A DNA stretch of 64,000 nt from CAZFLM01 sp964519955. GTDB taxonomy: Bacteria; Armatimonadota; Chthonomonadetes; Chthonomonadales; CAJBBX01. Under the pieces are notes generated by a model that did no database searches, was not told the origin of the DNA, and saw only the letters and a list, made by a program, of their open reading frames with translations. The translations under genes and the position numbers were made by a program. The stretch lies in the NCBI GenBank assembly GCA_964519955.1, contig CAZFLM010000026.1, forward strand, positions 14,874 through 78,873, in the 5' to 3' direction. Below, one piece after another: positions 57,183 to 64,000 of this stretch. Every line of letters begins with the position of its first letter. Positions within the stretch are counted from its first letter, which is position 1.

Positions 57183-59378
57183 TCAGTCCTTCCTGGCGCC
57201 GGGGCAGGCGGCGCGCAGTTGCTCCCACGTCAGTCCGCCGATGCGCCAGCACGCGCCGGGCGCCACGGTGAACGTCGTCGGCGCGCTCACCCGGCTCGGC
57301 CGGTCGCTGTCTGGTGCGTAGAGCTTCGCGGATGCGGCAGGCGTGGGCTCGAAGGTGACCTGCTCGGGCTCGGAGCCGGTCGCGAACACGTATGCCATCG
57401 AGCCGGCGGGGGTCTCGAACACCTTCGCTGCTGTGCGCGCGCCTAGCTTGAGGTCCTGGGTGCGCAGCGGCCGGGGCTCGGTGGCCACGGTCAGCTCGAT
57501 CCGGTTGCGCCCCTTCCGCAGGTCGGTGATAACGACGCCGCACAGGTTGCCCGTGAACGCGGCGCGGACCGGGACGAACCGCTGCGCGCCGACGAGGCTG
57601 TACTTCGAGGCATCGCGGCTGTACTCACGCGGGAGATGCCACACGGCGAGCGCAACAGCCTTGCGCGGCACGCCCGCCTCGACCTCCAGCGTGACGTGCG
57701 TGCCGGCGGGCGTCTCGGCGGCCTTCTGCGTCACGGTGAATGGACGGGTATCGATAATGCGAGGAGTGACCCTGAAGCGGTCGTCCGTGTTGGGGATCAC
57801 GTAGCCCTGCTTGTCGCGCGGGATGTCGGCGTTGCCCCAGTCCGGATAGCGCCAGGGCTCGGTGTAGTCGTACTGCGCGTAGGGCAGCGCTTCGCCGTGG
57901 CGGAAGATGGCCTTGAGGCGGTCGTTCTCGATCTCCATCGTGTCGGAGATGGCGGGCGACGTCCGGTTGCTCAGGATGCCCGCGTAGACGTCCGGCAGGT
58001 AGGCGACGGACTCGGGCGTGCGGCGATAGTGACGGCGCATGAACTCGGCCGCGGCGGTCGCGGAGACGTAGGCCACATTCATCTCGCTGCCGCGGCGCGC
58101 GAGGTACTCCAGGAACCGGCGGTTCACCGCGGCCATGTCCGGCCAGACGCCGTTGAACTCGATGCCGCAGCAGACCATGAGGGGCGCGTCGCCCTGGCCG
58201 GCGCTCTGCGCGAACGACTCGAAGAAGGCGATCTCGCGGCTGATGAGGGCGTCGTCGACAATCCGGCGGCGTGTGACGCCGGAGTACTGGTCGAGCGAGT
58301 ACGCGATGGCGCCCTCGAAGGAGTAGACGCAGTTGGTGTCGCGGCACTCGATCGTCTGGCGCTCGCACTGCTGCACGCCGACCATGGCGCCCGGCCCGCC
58401 TGGCCCCGCCTTGCGGAAGTCCTCGGGACTGATGAAGTAGGGCCGCGCCGGCATGCCCCAGTGGTTGATCTTGAACGGCCCGTCGCCCCAGTTCTGGTCC
58501 GCGCACAGGGCCCCGAGCATGTCGTAACCCAGGGAGCGCGCCACCCTCGTCGGCCCGTTGCCGATGCCGTAGCAGTAGAAGCTGCGGAGCGGACGCGGGA
58601 AGCCGTGCATGGGCCAGAGCTTCTGGTGGCACGCGAGCACGGCCCGCTGCACGTCCTCCGGCTCGTCGGAGAAGACCGTCTTGTCGCCCTGGATGTAGTC
58701 GCCGCCCATGAAGACGAGGAGGCCCGGGTCGTCGCCGAACTGGCGCGGCCAGCGGCTGAGCGCGGCATAACCCTCGGCGCTGCCACGCGCGCCGTAGAGC
58801 GCCGGCTCCGCCCAGTAGCTGAAGGGGATGCCCAGCTCGTGGAAGTCCGGCTCGGGCCGCGGTTTGATGTGGCTCGTCGAGTTCATCACCATCACGAGCC
58901 ACGAGGCGTCGATCACCGAGAAGCTGCGGCGGAACTCGGGGATGTCGCCGCCGATGTCGCAGACCCACTTCACCTGATAGGCGCCGGTGCTCGGCGGGGT
59001 CCACCGCCACGTTGCCCGGAACCCGCTCGCCGCCGGCCGCCAATCGAGCTGAAACTCGTGCCGCGTGGGGTTGGCCGCGTAGCAGCCCTCGACGACCTCG
59101 ATCGCCGCGTTCGGCCGCTTTGCGGAGCGCGCCGTGATCGTCAGCACGACCTCCTCGCCCGGCAGCAGCAGCTCCGGCGCCAGGTCCATATGGACGCGGA
59201 CCAGGTCGTCGATGCCGGACCTCTGCTTCTCGTAGTCCTGGCGGATCACCTCGAACTGGTCCAGGACCTGCTTGGCGCGGGAGCTGGGCGGCACGTCTGG
59301 CGGTGCAGCGCTCAGGGCGGCAGGAAGGATGGCTGCCTGGCGAAGGAAGTCACGACGGCTCGATCCACGGTTATCCAT
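57183..59378 (-). CDS. Tat-exported hypothetical protein
   Basis: A 731-residue protein. Residues 5-25 are a Tat signal (SSRRDFLRQAAILPAALSAA). The following part (residues 60-150) is an Ig-like domain (LLLPGEEVVLTITARSAKRP). Residues about 170-420 are an alpha/beta domain with ELGIPFSYWAEPALYGARGS, LLVFMGGDYIQGDKTVFSDE and GIGNGPTRVARSLGYDMLGA, reminiscent of a peptidase- or GH-like barrel, but I cannot name it. The C-terminal 200 residues are beta-rich (LTVATEPRPLRTQDLKLG). Five bases separate it from the next secreted protein gene. AGGAACC lies 9 nt upstream of the start. Enzyme activity unknown; the glycan context suggests polysaccharide or glycoconjugate handling. Confidence 0.65.
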   Translation of the reverse strand: MDNRGSSRRDFLRQAAILPAALSAAPPDVPPSSRAKQVLDQFEVIRQDYEKQRSGIDDLVRVHMDLAPELLLPGEEVVLTITARSAKRPNAAIEVVEGCYAANPTRHEFQLDWRPAASGFRATWRWTPPSTGAYQVKWVCDIGGDIPEFRRSFSVIDASWLVMVMNSTSHIKPRPEPDFHELGIPFSYWAEPALYGARGSAEGYAALSRWPRQFGDDPGLLVFMGGDYIQGDKTVFSDEPEDVQRAVLACHQKLWPMHGFPRPLRSFYCYGIGNGPTRVARSLGYDMLGALCADQNWGDGPFKINHWGMPARPYFISPEDFRKAGPGGPGAMVGVQQCERQTIECRDTNCVYSFEGAIAYSLDQYSGVTRRRIVDDALISREIAFFESFAQSAGQGDAPLMVCCGIEFNGVWPDMAAVNRRFLEYLARRGSEMNVAYVSATAAAEFMRRHYRRTPESVAYLPDVYAGILSNRTSPAISDTMEIENDRLKAIFRHGEALPYAQYDYTEPWRYPDWGNADIPRDKQGYVIPNTDDRFRVTPRIIDTRPFTVTQKAAETPAGTHVTLEVEAGVPRKAVALAVWHLPREYSRDASKYSLVGAQRFVPVRAAFTGNLCGVVITDLRKGRNRIELTVATEPRPLRTQDLKLGARTAAKVFETPAGSMAYVFATGSEPEQVTFEPTPAASAKLYAPDSDRPSRVSAPTTFTVAPGACWRIGGLTWEQLRAACPGARKD

Positions 59379-59499
59379 GCTCAGGTTCCTCTCTAGTGAG
59401 TGCAGCGACGCAGCATCGGCGGGTGTTCCAGCAGACCGGTCGCTCACGCTCCCGGCTCGGACGGTGATCGCCGCCACGCACACGGTTCCGAGGCGCGAC

Positions 59500-59560
59500 A
59501 GTGATGGAGCGCGTGGCCCCCCCCAAGTCCCAAGTCCCGCCAGTGATGGAGCGCGTGGCC
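59500..59560. repeat. Direct repeat around a GGGACTTGG-type motif
   Basis: GTGATGGAGCGCGTGGCC occurs at 59501-59518 and 59543-59560, 42 bp apart, flanking CCCCAAGTCCCAAGTCCCGCC (59521-59541), which is the inverse of the repeat at 9981. It lies between the Tat protein gene and the DUF1841-like gene. No gene is seen in 59379-59594. Confidence 0.55.
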
Positions 59561-59594
59561 GTCGGCGCTTGGATCCGGCCTGGGCAACGCGGCC

Positions 59595-60044
59595 CTATCT
59601 GCGCTTGCCGCGGCGCACGATGATCTTGGGGCGTTTGGACGCGCTGCGGCGGCTCGGGCGTTCGGGCTCCACGTCGTCGCCGCTCGCTAGCCACGCCTCC
59701 GCGGTCAGCGCCTCGAGGTCGGCTTCGTACCGCGCCGCATCGAACTCGCGCTGCTCCTTGAGCACCCCGTACAGGTGGTGGGTCAGGACAGAGCCGATGG
59801 CATGGATGGCGTCGTGCCTATCGAGTCCTTCGGCCATCACCCGCTCGACCGCGCTCCGGGCTGCATCCAAGCCCTCGGCGATCTGGTTCTCGACGGCCAC
59901 ATGAATGGTGGCGTGCGCTCGCGGACTCGGTGCCTGCGAGCCGATCTCCAGGTGGTAGTCCTCCACGGCGGCCAGTCGCAGTGCTTCCGGCTCCGCGAGC
60001 CAATCGTCCGCCGCCGGGGCAATCTGGGCGTTGTAGTTCATCAT
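59595..60044 (-). CDS. Small conserved protein, DUF1841-like
   Basis: A 149-residue soluble protein. The core, HATIHVAVENQIAEGLDAAR followed by VERVMAEGLDRHDAIHAIGS and VLTHHLYGVLKEQREFDAAR, matches what I recall of a small His-rich domain often next to SEC-C or metal-related proteins (DUF1841-type). The tail is Arg/Lys-rich (SRRSASKRPKIIVRRGKRR) and might bind nucleic acid. The frame extends 306 bp further upstream, but ATG at 60044 has GGAG nearby and starts the conserved part; the upstream extension runs through the neighbouring gene in another frame. A repeat-bearing spacer of 65 bp separates it from the gene at 60110. Function unknown. Confidence 0.65.
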   Translation of the reverse strand: MMNYNAQIAPAADDWLAEPEALRLAAVEDYHLEIGSQAPSPRAHATIHVAVENQIAEGLDAARSAVERVMAEGLDRHDAIHAIGSVLTHHLYGVLKEQREFDAARYEADLEALTAEAWLASGDDVEPERPSRRSASKRPKIIVRRGKRR

Positions 60045-60085
60045 GGTAGATCTCCTCTCAGCATCCTCGCGGTCGCCCGCCCCAA

Positions 60086-60107
60086 CCCCCAAGTCCCAGG
60101 TCCCGCC
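60086..60107 (-). repeat. GGGACTTGG-type dispersed repeat, third copy
   Basis: CCCCCAAGTCCCAGGTCCCG and adjoining bases, a variant of the motif at 59521 and the inverse of 9981. It fills the spacer between the stop at 60110 and the gene at 60044. Confidence 0.5.
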
Positions 60108-60109
60108 CG

Positions 60110-62683
60110 TCAGGCGCTCACGTCGCGTTGGTACCGCTGGTAGTCCAGGTACCAGGCCTTGGCCGCGGGGCTCAGCGACGGGCGGCCGAACTGGTAGTAG
60201 CCCCACGACACGATGCGCTCCGCGTACTCCGCCGCCAGCCGCAGCTTGCTCTGCAGGCGGTCGATGGGCACCGCGCGCCAGGGAGCGTTCCGCACCGTGG
60301 AATGGTGGACGCGGCCGTACCGCTTGATGTACTCGTCGATGCTCGGGCACTCGAACTCGGCGGTCTCGACGTTGGCCCAGAAGCGGGCGCCGGCCGACTT
60401 GCAGGCGTCGCGCATCGCCTCGAAGAAGGGGCGGCGCTGGTCGTTAGTCACGTAGGAGAAGTGCTCGCCGCTGTCCTGCAGCATGATGATGTCGATCCCG
60501 CTGCGCCGGATGAGCCTGGTCCAGTAGTCGCGGAACTCGGCGGGCTGGGAGTAGCGGAACTGGCCGAACACGTGGTCCGCGTCCAGGATGAAGAACGGCG
60601 AGAGCGTGACCGGCTTGCCCGGCACCGCCTTCTTGCACGCCTGCGTGATGGCCGGATAGAGCTCGTCCATGTACGCGCCCATCTTGTCCCAGGCCTGGTA
60701 GATCTCGTGCGGGATGTACCACGCGTAGAAGGCCGGGTGGTTCGCGTAGCGCTTGGCGATCTGGCGGATGTTGGCGCCCACCACCTTCATCTCGTCGGCC
60801 ACATCGAGCCGGCCGTACCAGTCGGGCGTGCCGCCGGTGTCGATGATGACCTGCGTGCCGCGCTCGGCGCAGACATCCAGCAGGTCGCGCAGCGGGTCGC
60901 CGGACGGGGCCGACCAGGCAGGCGTGATGTGCGAAATCCACAGCAGGTTGAACCCGATCGCGCGCTCCTCGTCGATCAGGCGCTCCCAGCCGGCCTTGCC
61001 CTCCTTCGCGAAGGCAGCATCGTACGGGTCCAGGTTGCCGGAGATGAGGGGGACGCACTTCAGCGCGGCCTGGCGCCGGTCGGGATCGCCGCTGAGCTTC
61101 ATGTCGAGGTCCTTCTCGTGGCGCACCGCGTAGTCTGCCGGGTGCTTCGCCGGGGAGTAGTTCAGGTAGCTGTCGGTGAGCGTGCCGGTCTTCTTCGGCA
61201 CCAGCTCGGTGGCCCGGTCGAGGCGCAGGACGCGGCGCGCGGGCTTGCGGCGGAGATCCATCTTCGGGAACTCGTCCGCGATCTTGCGCGCCGTCTCGCC
61301 CCAGGGCGTCGGCGTGAGGTCGGCGTTCAGCCAGGCCATCTGGTAGGGGGTGTCGGCGGTCTCCGCGCCGTTGGAGCCCTCCGGGAACTGCAGGTACCAG
61401 GTGGTCCATCCGGAGATGTGGCCGATGGTGCCGCGGACGATGGCTTCCTGAGCCCTGGCAGTGCGCAGCGGGTCCGGCGTGGCGTAGGTGAACTCCTCCA
61501 GGATCAGCGGCATCGGCTTGCCGGCATGGTGGAAGCGCGCCATCACCTCGATCTCGTGCACCACCTTCTCGGGCGGGCGGTTGTTCGAGACGTCACCCTC
61601 CGCGAAGTTGGCGTGGTAGGTCATGTAGTCGATGTGCGGGGTCTCCTCCGCGGGCGTGTAGCCGAGGAAGTGGCGCGCGGCCCCTTCCCACAGGTTCCAG
61701 CAGCGCATGTGGTTGCTGATGGTGACCATGTGGTTCTTGTCGACCGACCGGATGGCCGCGATCTGCGGGACGAAGTAGCGCAGCGTGGCCCACTCGCGGT
61801 AGTTCTGGTAGTCGAGGATCTTGGCCTCGGGGTCCTTGTAGCGGTGCGCCGCGTCGTCGTACTCGTAGTCGACGATGGCGATGTCGTCCGGCCTCGCGTA
61901 CTGGGTGCCCCACGCCTTGTTGAGGCGGTCGAGCGTGCCGTACTTCGCCATCGCGAACGCGCGCCAGTGCCATTCCGCGATGGGGCCCTGGACGAGGCCG
62001 ATCTCCTTGGCCGGGGGCGACCAGGGCGGGGTCATGTTGCCGTTCGGCATGGACCACTCGGCGCAGAGGGTGTAGGAGAACACGGCCGGGTTCGCCCGCA
62101 GGCGGGTGGCCAGCACCTTCCAGAACTCGCAGAGGATGCCGATGGAGTCCGGCCCGGCGTCGGTGTGCCAGGGCTTGCGCCCGAAGTACTGCCCACCCTC
62201 CTGCCACCATTGGCACCCGGATACGCCCCATTCCGAGAGGCAGACGACCGCGCGGATGCCGTGCTTGCGGCTCAGCTCGAGGTAGTCGTCCAGGTTGTCC
62301 AGGTAGCGCGGCGCGATGCGAGCCTCGCACGCCTGCTGCGGGTCCGGCAGGAGCGAGCCGATGGGCAGGAACACCTTGAGCAGGTTGATGCCGCGCCCCT
62401 GGCAGGCCGCGAGGATGCGGTCGTACTTCGCCGTGGCGTAGCGCGGCCCGAAGATGTCGAGGTCGTCCTTCGAGGTGAGGACCAGGTTCGCTCCGAACGG
62501 AACGAAGCGCCGGTGCGACTCGGCCGTCTCGAACGTCCAGTGGTCCGGCGCCACGCGGATGAACTCGTCGACCGGGTCGGCGGCATCGGGTGCGGCTGCA
62601 TGTGCTTCACCCGCGGCCCCTGCCAGGGCAACAGCGCCCGCGGCGGCCATGAACTGGCGGCGGTTCAGTCTGTCCATGTGCAT
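60110..62683 (-). CDS. Tat-exported GH5-like protein with second DUF4434-like barrel
   Basis: An 857-residue protein. Residues 1-30 are a Tat signal (LNRRQFMAAAGAVALAG). The first barrel is homologous to the two GH5-like proteins at 50875 and 52536: RRFVPFGANLVLTSKDDL, INLLKVFLPIGSLLPDPQQA, AVVCLSEWGVSGCQWWQE, LCAEWSMPNGNMTPPWSPP (Glu near 209) and PMPLILEEFTYATPD (Glu near 393). The second half (about 560-857) is a DUF4434-like TIM barrel: ERAIGFNLLWISHITPAWSA, GTQVIIDTGGTPDWYGRLD and HPAFYAWYIPHEIYQAWDKM. GAGGAGG lies 5 nt upstream of the ATG. A two-barrel exported enzyme of this kind could cleave two parts of one glycan. It is next to the URO-D-type gene and probably co-transcribed with it. 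Confidence 0.76.
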   Translation of the reverse strand: MHMDRLNRRQFMAAAGAVALAGAAGEAHAAAPDAADPVDEFIRVAPDHWTFETAESHRRFVPFGANLVLTSKDDLDIFGPRYATAKYDRILAACQGRGINLLKVFLPIGSLLPDPQQACEARIAPRYLDNLDDYLELSRKHGIRAVVCLSEWGVSGCQWWQEGGQYFGRKPWHTDAGPDSIGILCEFWKVLATRLRANPAVFSYTLCAEWSMPNGNMTPPWSPPAKEIGLVQGPIAEWHWRAFAMAKYGTLDRLNKAWGTQYARPDDIAIVDYEYDDAAHRYKDPEAKILDYQNYREWATLRYFVPQIAAIRSVDKNHMVTISNHMRCWNLWEGAARHFLGYTPAEETPHIDYMTYHANFAEGDVSNNRPPEKVVHEIEVMARFHHAGKPMPLILEEFTYATPDPLRTARAQEAIVRGTIGHISGWTTWYLQFPEGSNGAETADTPYQMAWLNADLTPTPWGETARKIADEFPKMDLRRKPARRVLRLDRATELVPKKTGTLTDSYLNYSPAKHPADYAVRHEKDLDMKLSGDPDRRQAALKCVPLISGNLDPYDAAFAKEGKAGWERLIDEERAIGFNLLWISHITPAWSAPSGDPLRDLLDVCAERGTQVIIDTGGTPDWYGRLDVADEMKVVGANIRQIAKRYANHPAFYAWYIPHEIYQAWDKMGAYMDELYPAITQACKKAVPGKPVTLSPFFILDADHVFGQFRYSQPAEFRDYWTRLIRRSGIDIIMLQDSGEHFSYVTNDQRRPFFEAMRDACKSAGARFWANVETAEFECPSIDEYIKRYGRVHHSTVRNAPWRAVPIDRLQSKLRLAAEYAERIVSWGYYQFGRPSLSPAAKAWYLDYQRYQRDVSA

Positions 62684-62715
62684 GACGGCCTCCTCGATGG
62701 GCAGCACCCGGGCGT

Positions 62716-63849
62716 TCAGTACACCCCGTAGGTGCGGGCGGTCTCGATCATCGCGTGGATGTTGGCGTCCGGGGTGTCGCGGCCGCACTGGTCGCCGGTC
62801 GAGAGGATGAACCCGCCGCCCGCCCCCGCATCGTCTATGGCCTGCTTCGACGCGCGCACCACGTCGTCCGGCGTGCCGCGCAGCATCACGTCGGTAGTAT
62901 GCAGGTTGCCCATCAGGCTGATGCGGCTCCCGAACTCGCGTTTGACCCGCGCCAGGTCGCAGTCGCCCATCGGCGGGATCTCGAGCGGGTTGATGTTGTC
63001 GAGGTCCGACTCCTCGGCGGACATCCTCACCAGGCTGTATTCGGGCCCGCAGCAGTGGATCTGGCTGAGGACGCCCGCTTCCTTGCAGATGGCGGTGACG
63101 GCCTGCAGCGTGGGCAGGGCGAGGACGCGGAAGATCGGCTCCGGGTTGGAGATCATGAAGCCTGAGACGCCGATGAGCAGCAGGTCCGGTTTGAGGGCGA
63201 CGATCGAGCGGGTGTAGCGCACGATCCAGTCGTGCTCGCGCCGGCATCGCTCGATGACGGCGTCGCGGTTGTCGAACCACTCATACTGCGACTCCGGATG
63301 CAGCCCGAGCCCCGGCAGCCCCACCGCCGGCCCGACGACGCCATCGTCGCCCATCATCTCGCGCGCGGCCTCGAACGCCGAGGTGCCGGGGTAGGAGGTG
63401 CGGGGCACGACGTCCTCCCACGCCGTCGGGACGCCGGCCGGCAGCCCGACCTTCGCCAGCGGCACGCACGAGGTGGGCGGGTCGGCGACGTAGTACACGT
63501 TGCACCAATCCGTCCAGTGCTCCACGCCGTCGATCGTCGTGTGCATCCGCGTGTAGATGCGCTCCGGCGTGCGCTCGACGATGGCCTCGCGCCAGTGTGG
63601 GCCCCCGGCGGACTCCGCGACCTGCCAGTCGACCTGCAGCGGAAGGCCCGGCAGCCAGCCGTCGAAGCCGAAGTGGCGCACCGCCTGGATGTACGCCTGC
63701 CACAGCGGCGGGTCCTGGTAGAGGTAGATGTCCCAGAACGGCTTCCCCGTGAGGCGGCAGGGGATCATGTTGGAGATGTCCGGCGCGACGGGCACGCAGT
63801 CCGCCTGCCCGCCCGCCAGCGCGATCAGCATCCGCTCGCGAGGAGTCAT
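62716..63849 (-). CDS. URO-D family protein, corrinoid methyltransferase-like
   Basis: A 377-residue TIM-barrel protein of the uroporphyrinogen decarboxylase superfamily. Visible parts are RERMLIALAGGQADCVPVAP at the N-terminus, LLIGVSGFMISNPEPIFRVL in the middle, and the zinc-type motif QIHCCGPEYSLVRMSAEESD with SLMGNLHTTDVMLRGTPDDV near the end. The His-x-Cys motif is typical of MtbA/MtaA-like methylcobamide:CoM methyltransferase relatives, not of HemE, so heme synthesis is unlikely. It could move methyl groups between a corrinoid and another carrier. It lies 32 bp upstream of the large Tat enzyme gene on the same strand. A promoter with TTGACA and TATGGG sits 100 bp upstream. Confidence 0.85.
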   Translation of the reverse strand: MTPRERMLIALAGGQADCVPVAPDISNMIPCRLTGKPFWDIYLYQDPPLWQAYIQAVRHFGFDGWLPGLPLQVDWQVAESAGGPHWREAIVERTPERIYTRMHTTIDGVEHWTDWCNVYYVADPPTSCVPLAKVGLPAGVPTAWEDVVPRTSYPGTSAFEAAREMMGDDGVVGPAVGLPGLGLHPESQYEWFDNRDAVIERCRREHDWIVRYTRSIVALKPDLLLIGVSGFMISNPEPIFRVLALPTLQAVTAICKEAGVLSQIHCCGPEYSLVRMSAEESDLDNINPLEIPPMGDCDLARVKREFGSRISLMGNLHTTDVMLRGTPDDVVRASKQAIDDAGAGGGFILSTGDQCGRDTPDANIHAMIETARTYGVY

Positions 63850-63869
63850 TGTCGCGGAGATCCCTTCTT

Positions 63870-63944
63870 GAGTAGCGAGTAGCGAGTAGCCAGAAGTCAG
63901 AAGTCAGAAGCCAGAAGCCAGAAGGCGACGGCTCCTGCCCTCCA
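63870..63944. repeat. Short tandem repeats and a copy of the 22-bp arm
   Basis: AGTAGCG three times, CAGAAGT twice and CAGAAGC three times in a row (63870-63925), followed by a relative of the 22-bp arm (63924-63944) seen at 29719 and 29841. It is upstream of the URO-D gene. Confidence 0.5.
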
Positions 63945-63946
63945 GC

Positions 63947-63975
63947 CCCATAGGCGTTAAAATAAGCATTGTCAA
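63947..63975 (-). promoter_or_regulatory. Sigma-70 promoter for the URO-D gene
   Basis: On the minus strand TTGACA (63970-63975) and TATGGG (63947-63952) are spaced by 17 bp, about 100 bp before the start at 63849. The -35 is perfect and the -10 moderate. Confidence 0.6.
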
Positions 63976-64000
63976 CGGTATGTAGTGGGCAGCGCTCGGC

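Noticed and set aside
62716..63849. HemE (heme biosynthesis)
   Set aside because: The HCCG-type metal motif and the lack of other heme genes point to the methyltransferase branch.
31515..63849. Classical Bacteroidetes-type polysaccharide utilisation locus
   Set aside because: There is no SusC/SusD pair, no hybrid two-component regulator and no ECF sigma/anti-sigma pair; only enzymes with signal peptides are seen.

Overview
This is a GC-rich bacterial scaffold of about 64 kb with one run of 100 N (27065-27164), so it comes from a draft or metagenome assembly. Secreted glycoside-hydrolase-like enzymes with Tat signals, URO-D-type methyltransferases, Gfo/Idh oxidoreductases, xylose-isomerase-like epimerases and TPR proteins together suggest a free-living, saccharolytic member of the Armatimonadota or a neighbouring phylum such as Planctomycetota. 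That placement is an inference; there is no rRNA or marker gene here. No tRNA, CRISPR array, transposase or phage gene was seen.

Region 1 (1-5.1 kb) holds small export-related genes: a Tat-exported transglutaminase-like protein, a pentapeptide-like repeat protein, an exported hypothetical, an Ig-NHL lipoprotein and a TspO homologue. Region 2 (5.2-8.7 kb) is a tight operon behind a near-consensus promoter: a GAF-GAF histidine kinase-like protein, a receiver protein without a DNA-binding domain, and a TIR-domain protein. Region 3 (8.8-11.6 kb) is a cobalamin-riboswitch operon with two BtuF-like proteins around a Dph6-like PP-loop ATPase. Region 4 (11.7-15.3 kb) is a large NLR-like protein (TIR/DUF4062-like N-terminus, NACHT NTPase, HEAT repeats). 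Region 5 (15.4-20.6 kb) is an ABC-2 type exporter operon in which both permeases are fused to large soluble domains. Region 6 (20.8-26.1 kb) is a two-gene operon: an AAA/STAND-type ATPase and a second NACHT-HEAT protein, paralogous to the first but with a different N-terminal domain.

From 26.1 kb onward almost everything is on the minus strand. Around 26.7-27.2 kb lie an inverted repeat and a 44-bp tandem repeat that probably caused the assembly gap. Then come a flavoprotein reductase, a Gfo/Idh dehydrogenase with two sugar-phosphate-isomerase-like proteins, a small DUF5674 gene pair, and a long glycan-related block (31.5-63.8 kb). That block has a five-bladed-propeller protein, several beta-galactosidase-like or unclassified secreted proteins, a GH38 alpha-mannosidase-like enzyme, three related GH5-like proteins, a glycosidase-formylglycine-enzyme-like fusion, three TPR proteins and a URO-D-type methyltransferase. 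There is no SusC/SusD pair and no sugar transporter.

The strongest candidate for an undescribed system is the set of immune-like signalling genes between 5 and 26 kb: the kinase/receiver/TIR operon, and the two NACHT-HEAT paralogues that keep core, repeats and C-terminal tail while swapping the N-terminal domain, one of them paired with an extra ATPase. A second layer is a set of dispersed intergenic repeat families (28-bp, 22-bp, GGGACTTGGGACTTGG) found mainly between minus-strand genes.
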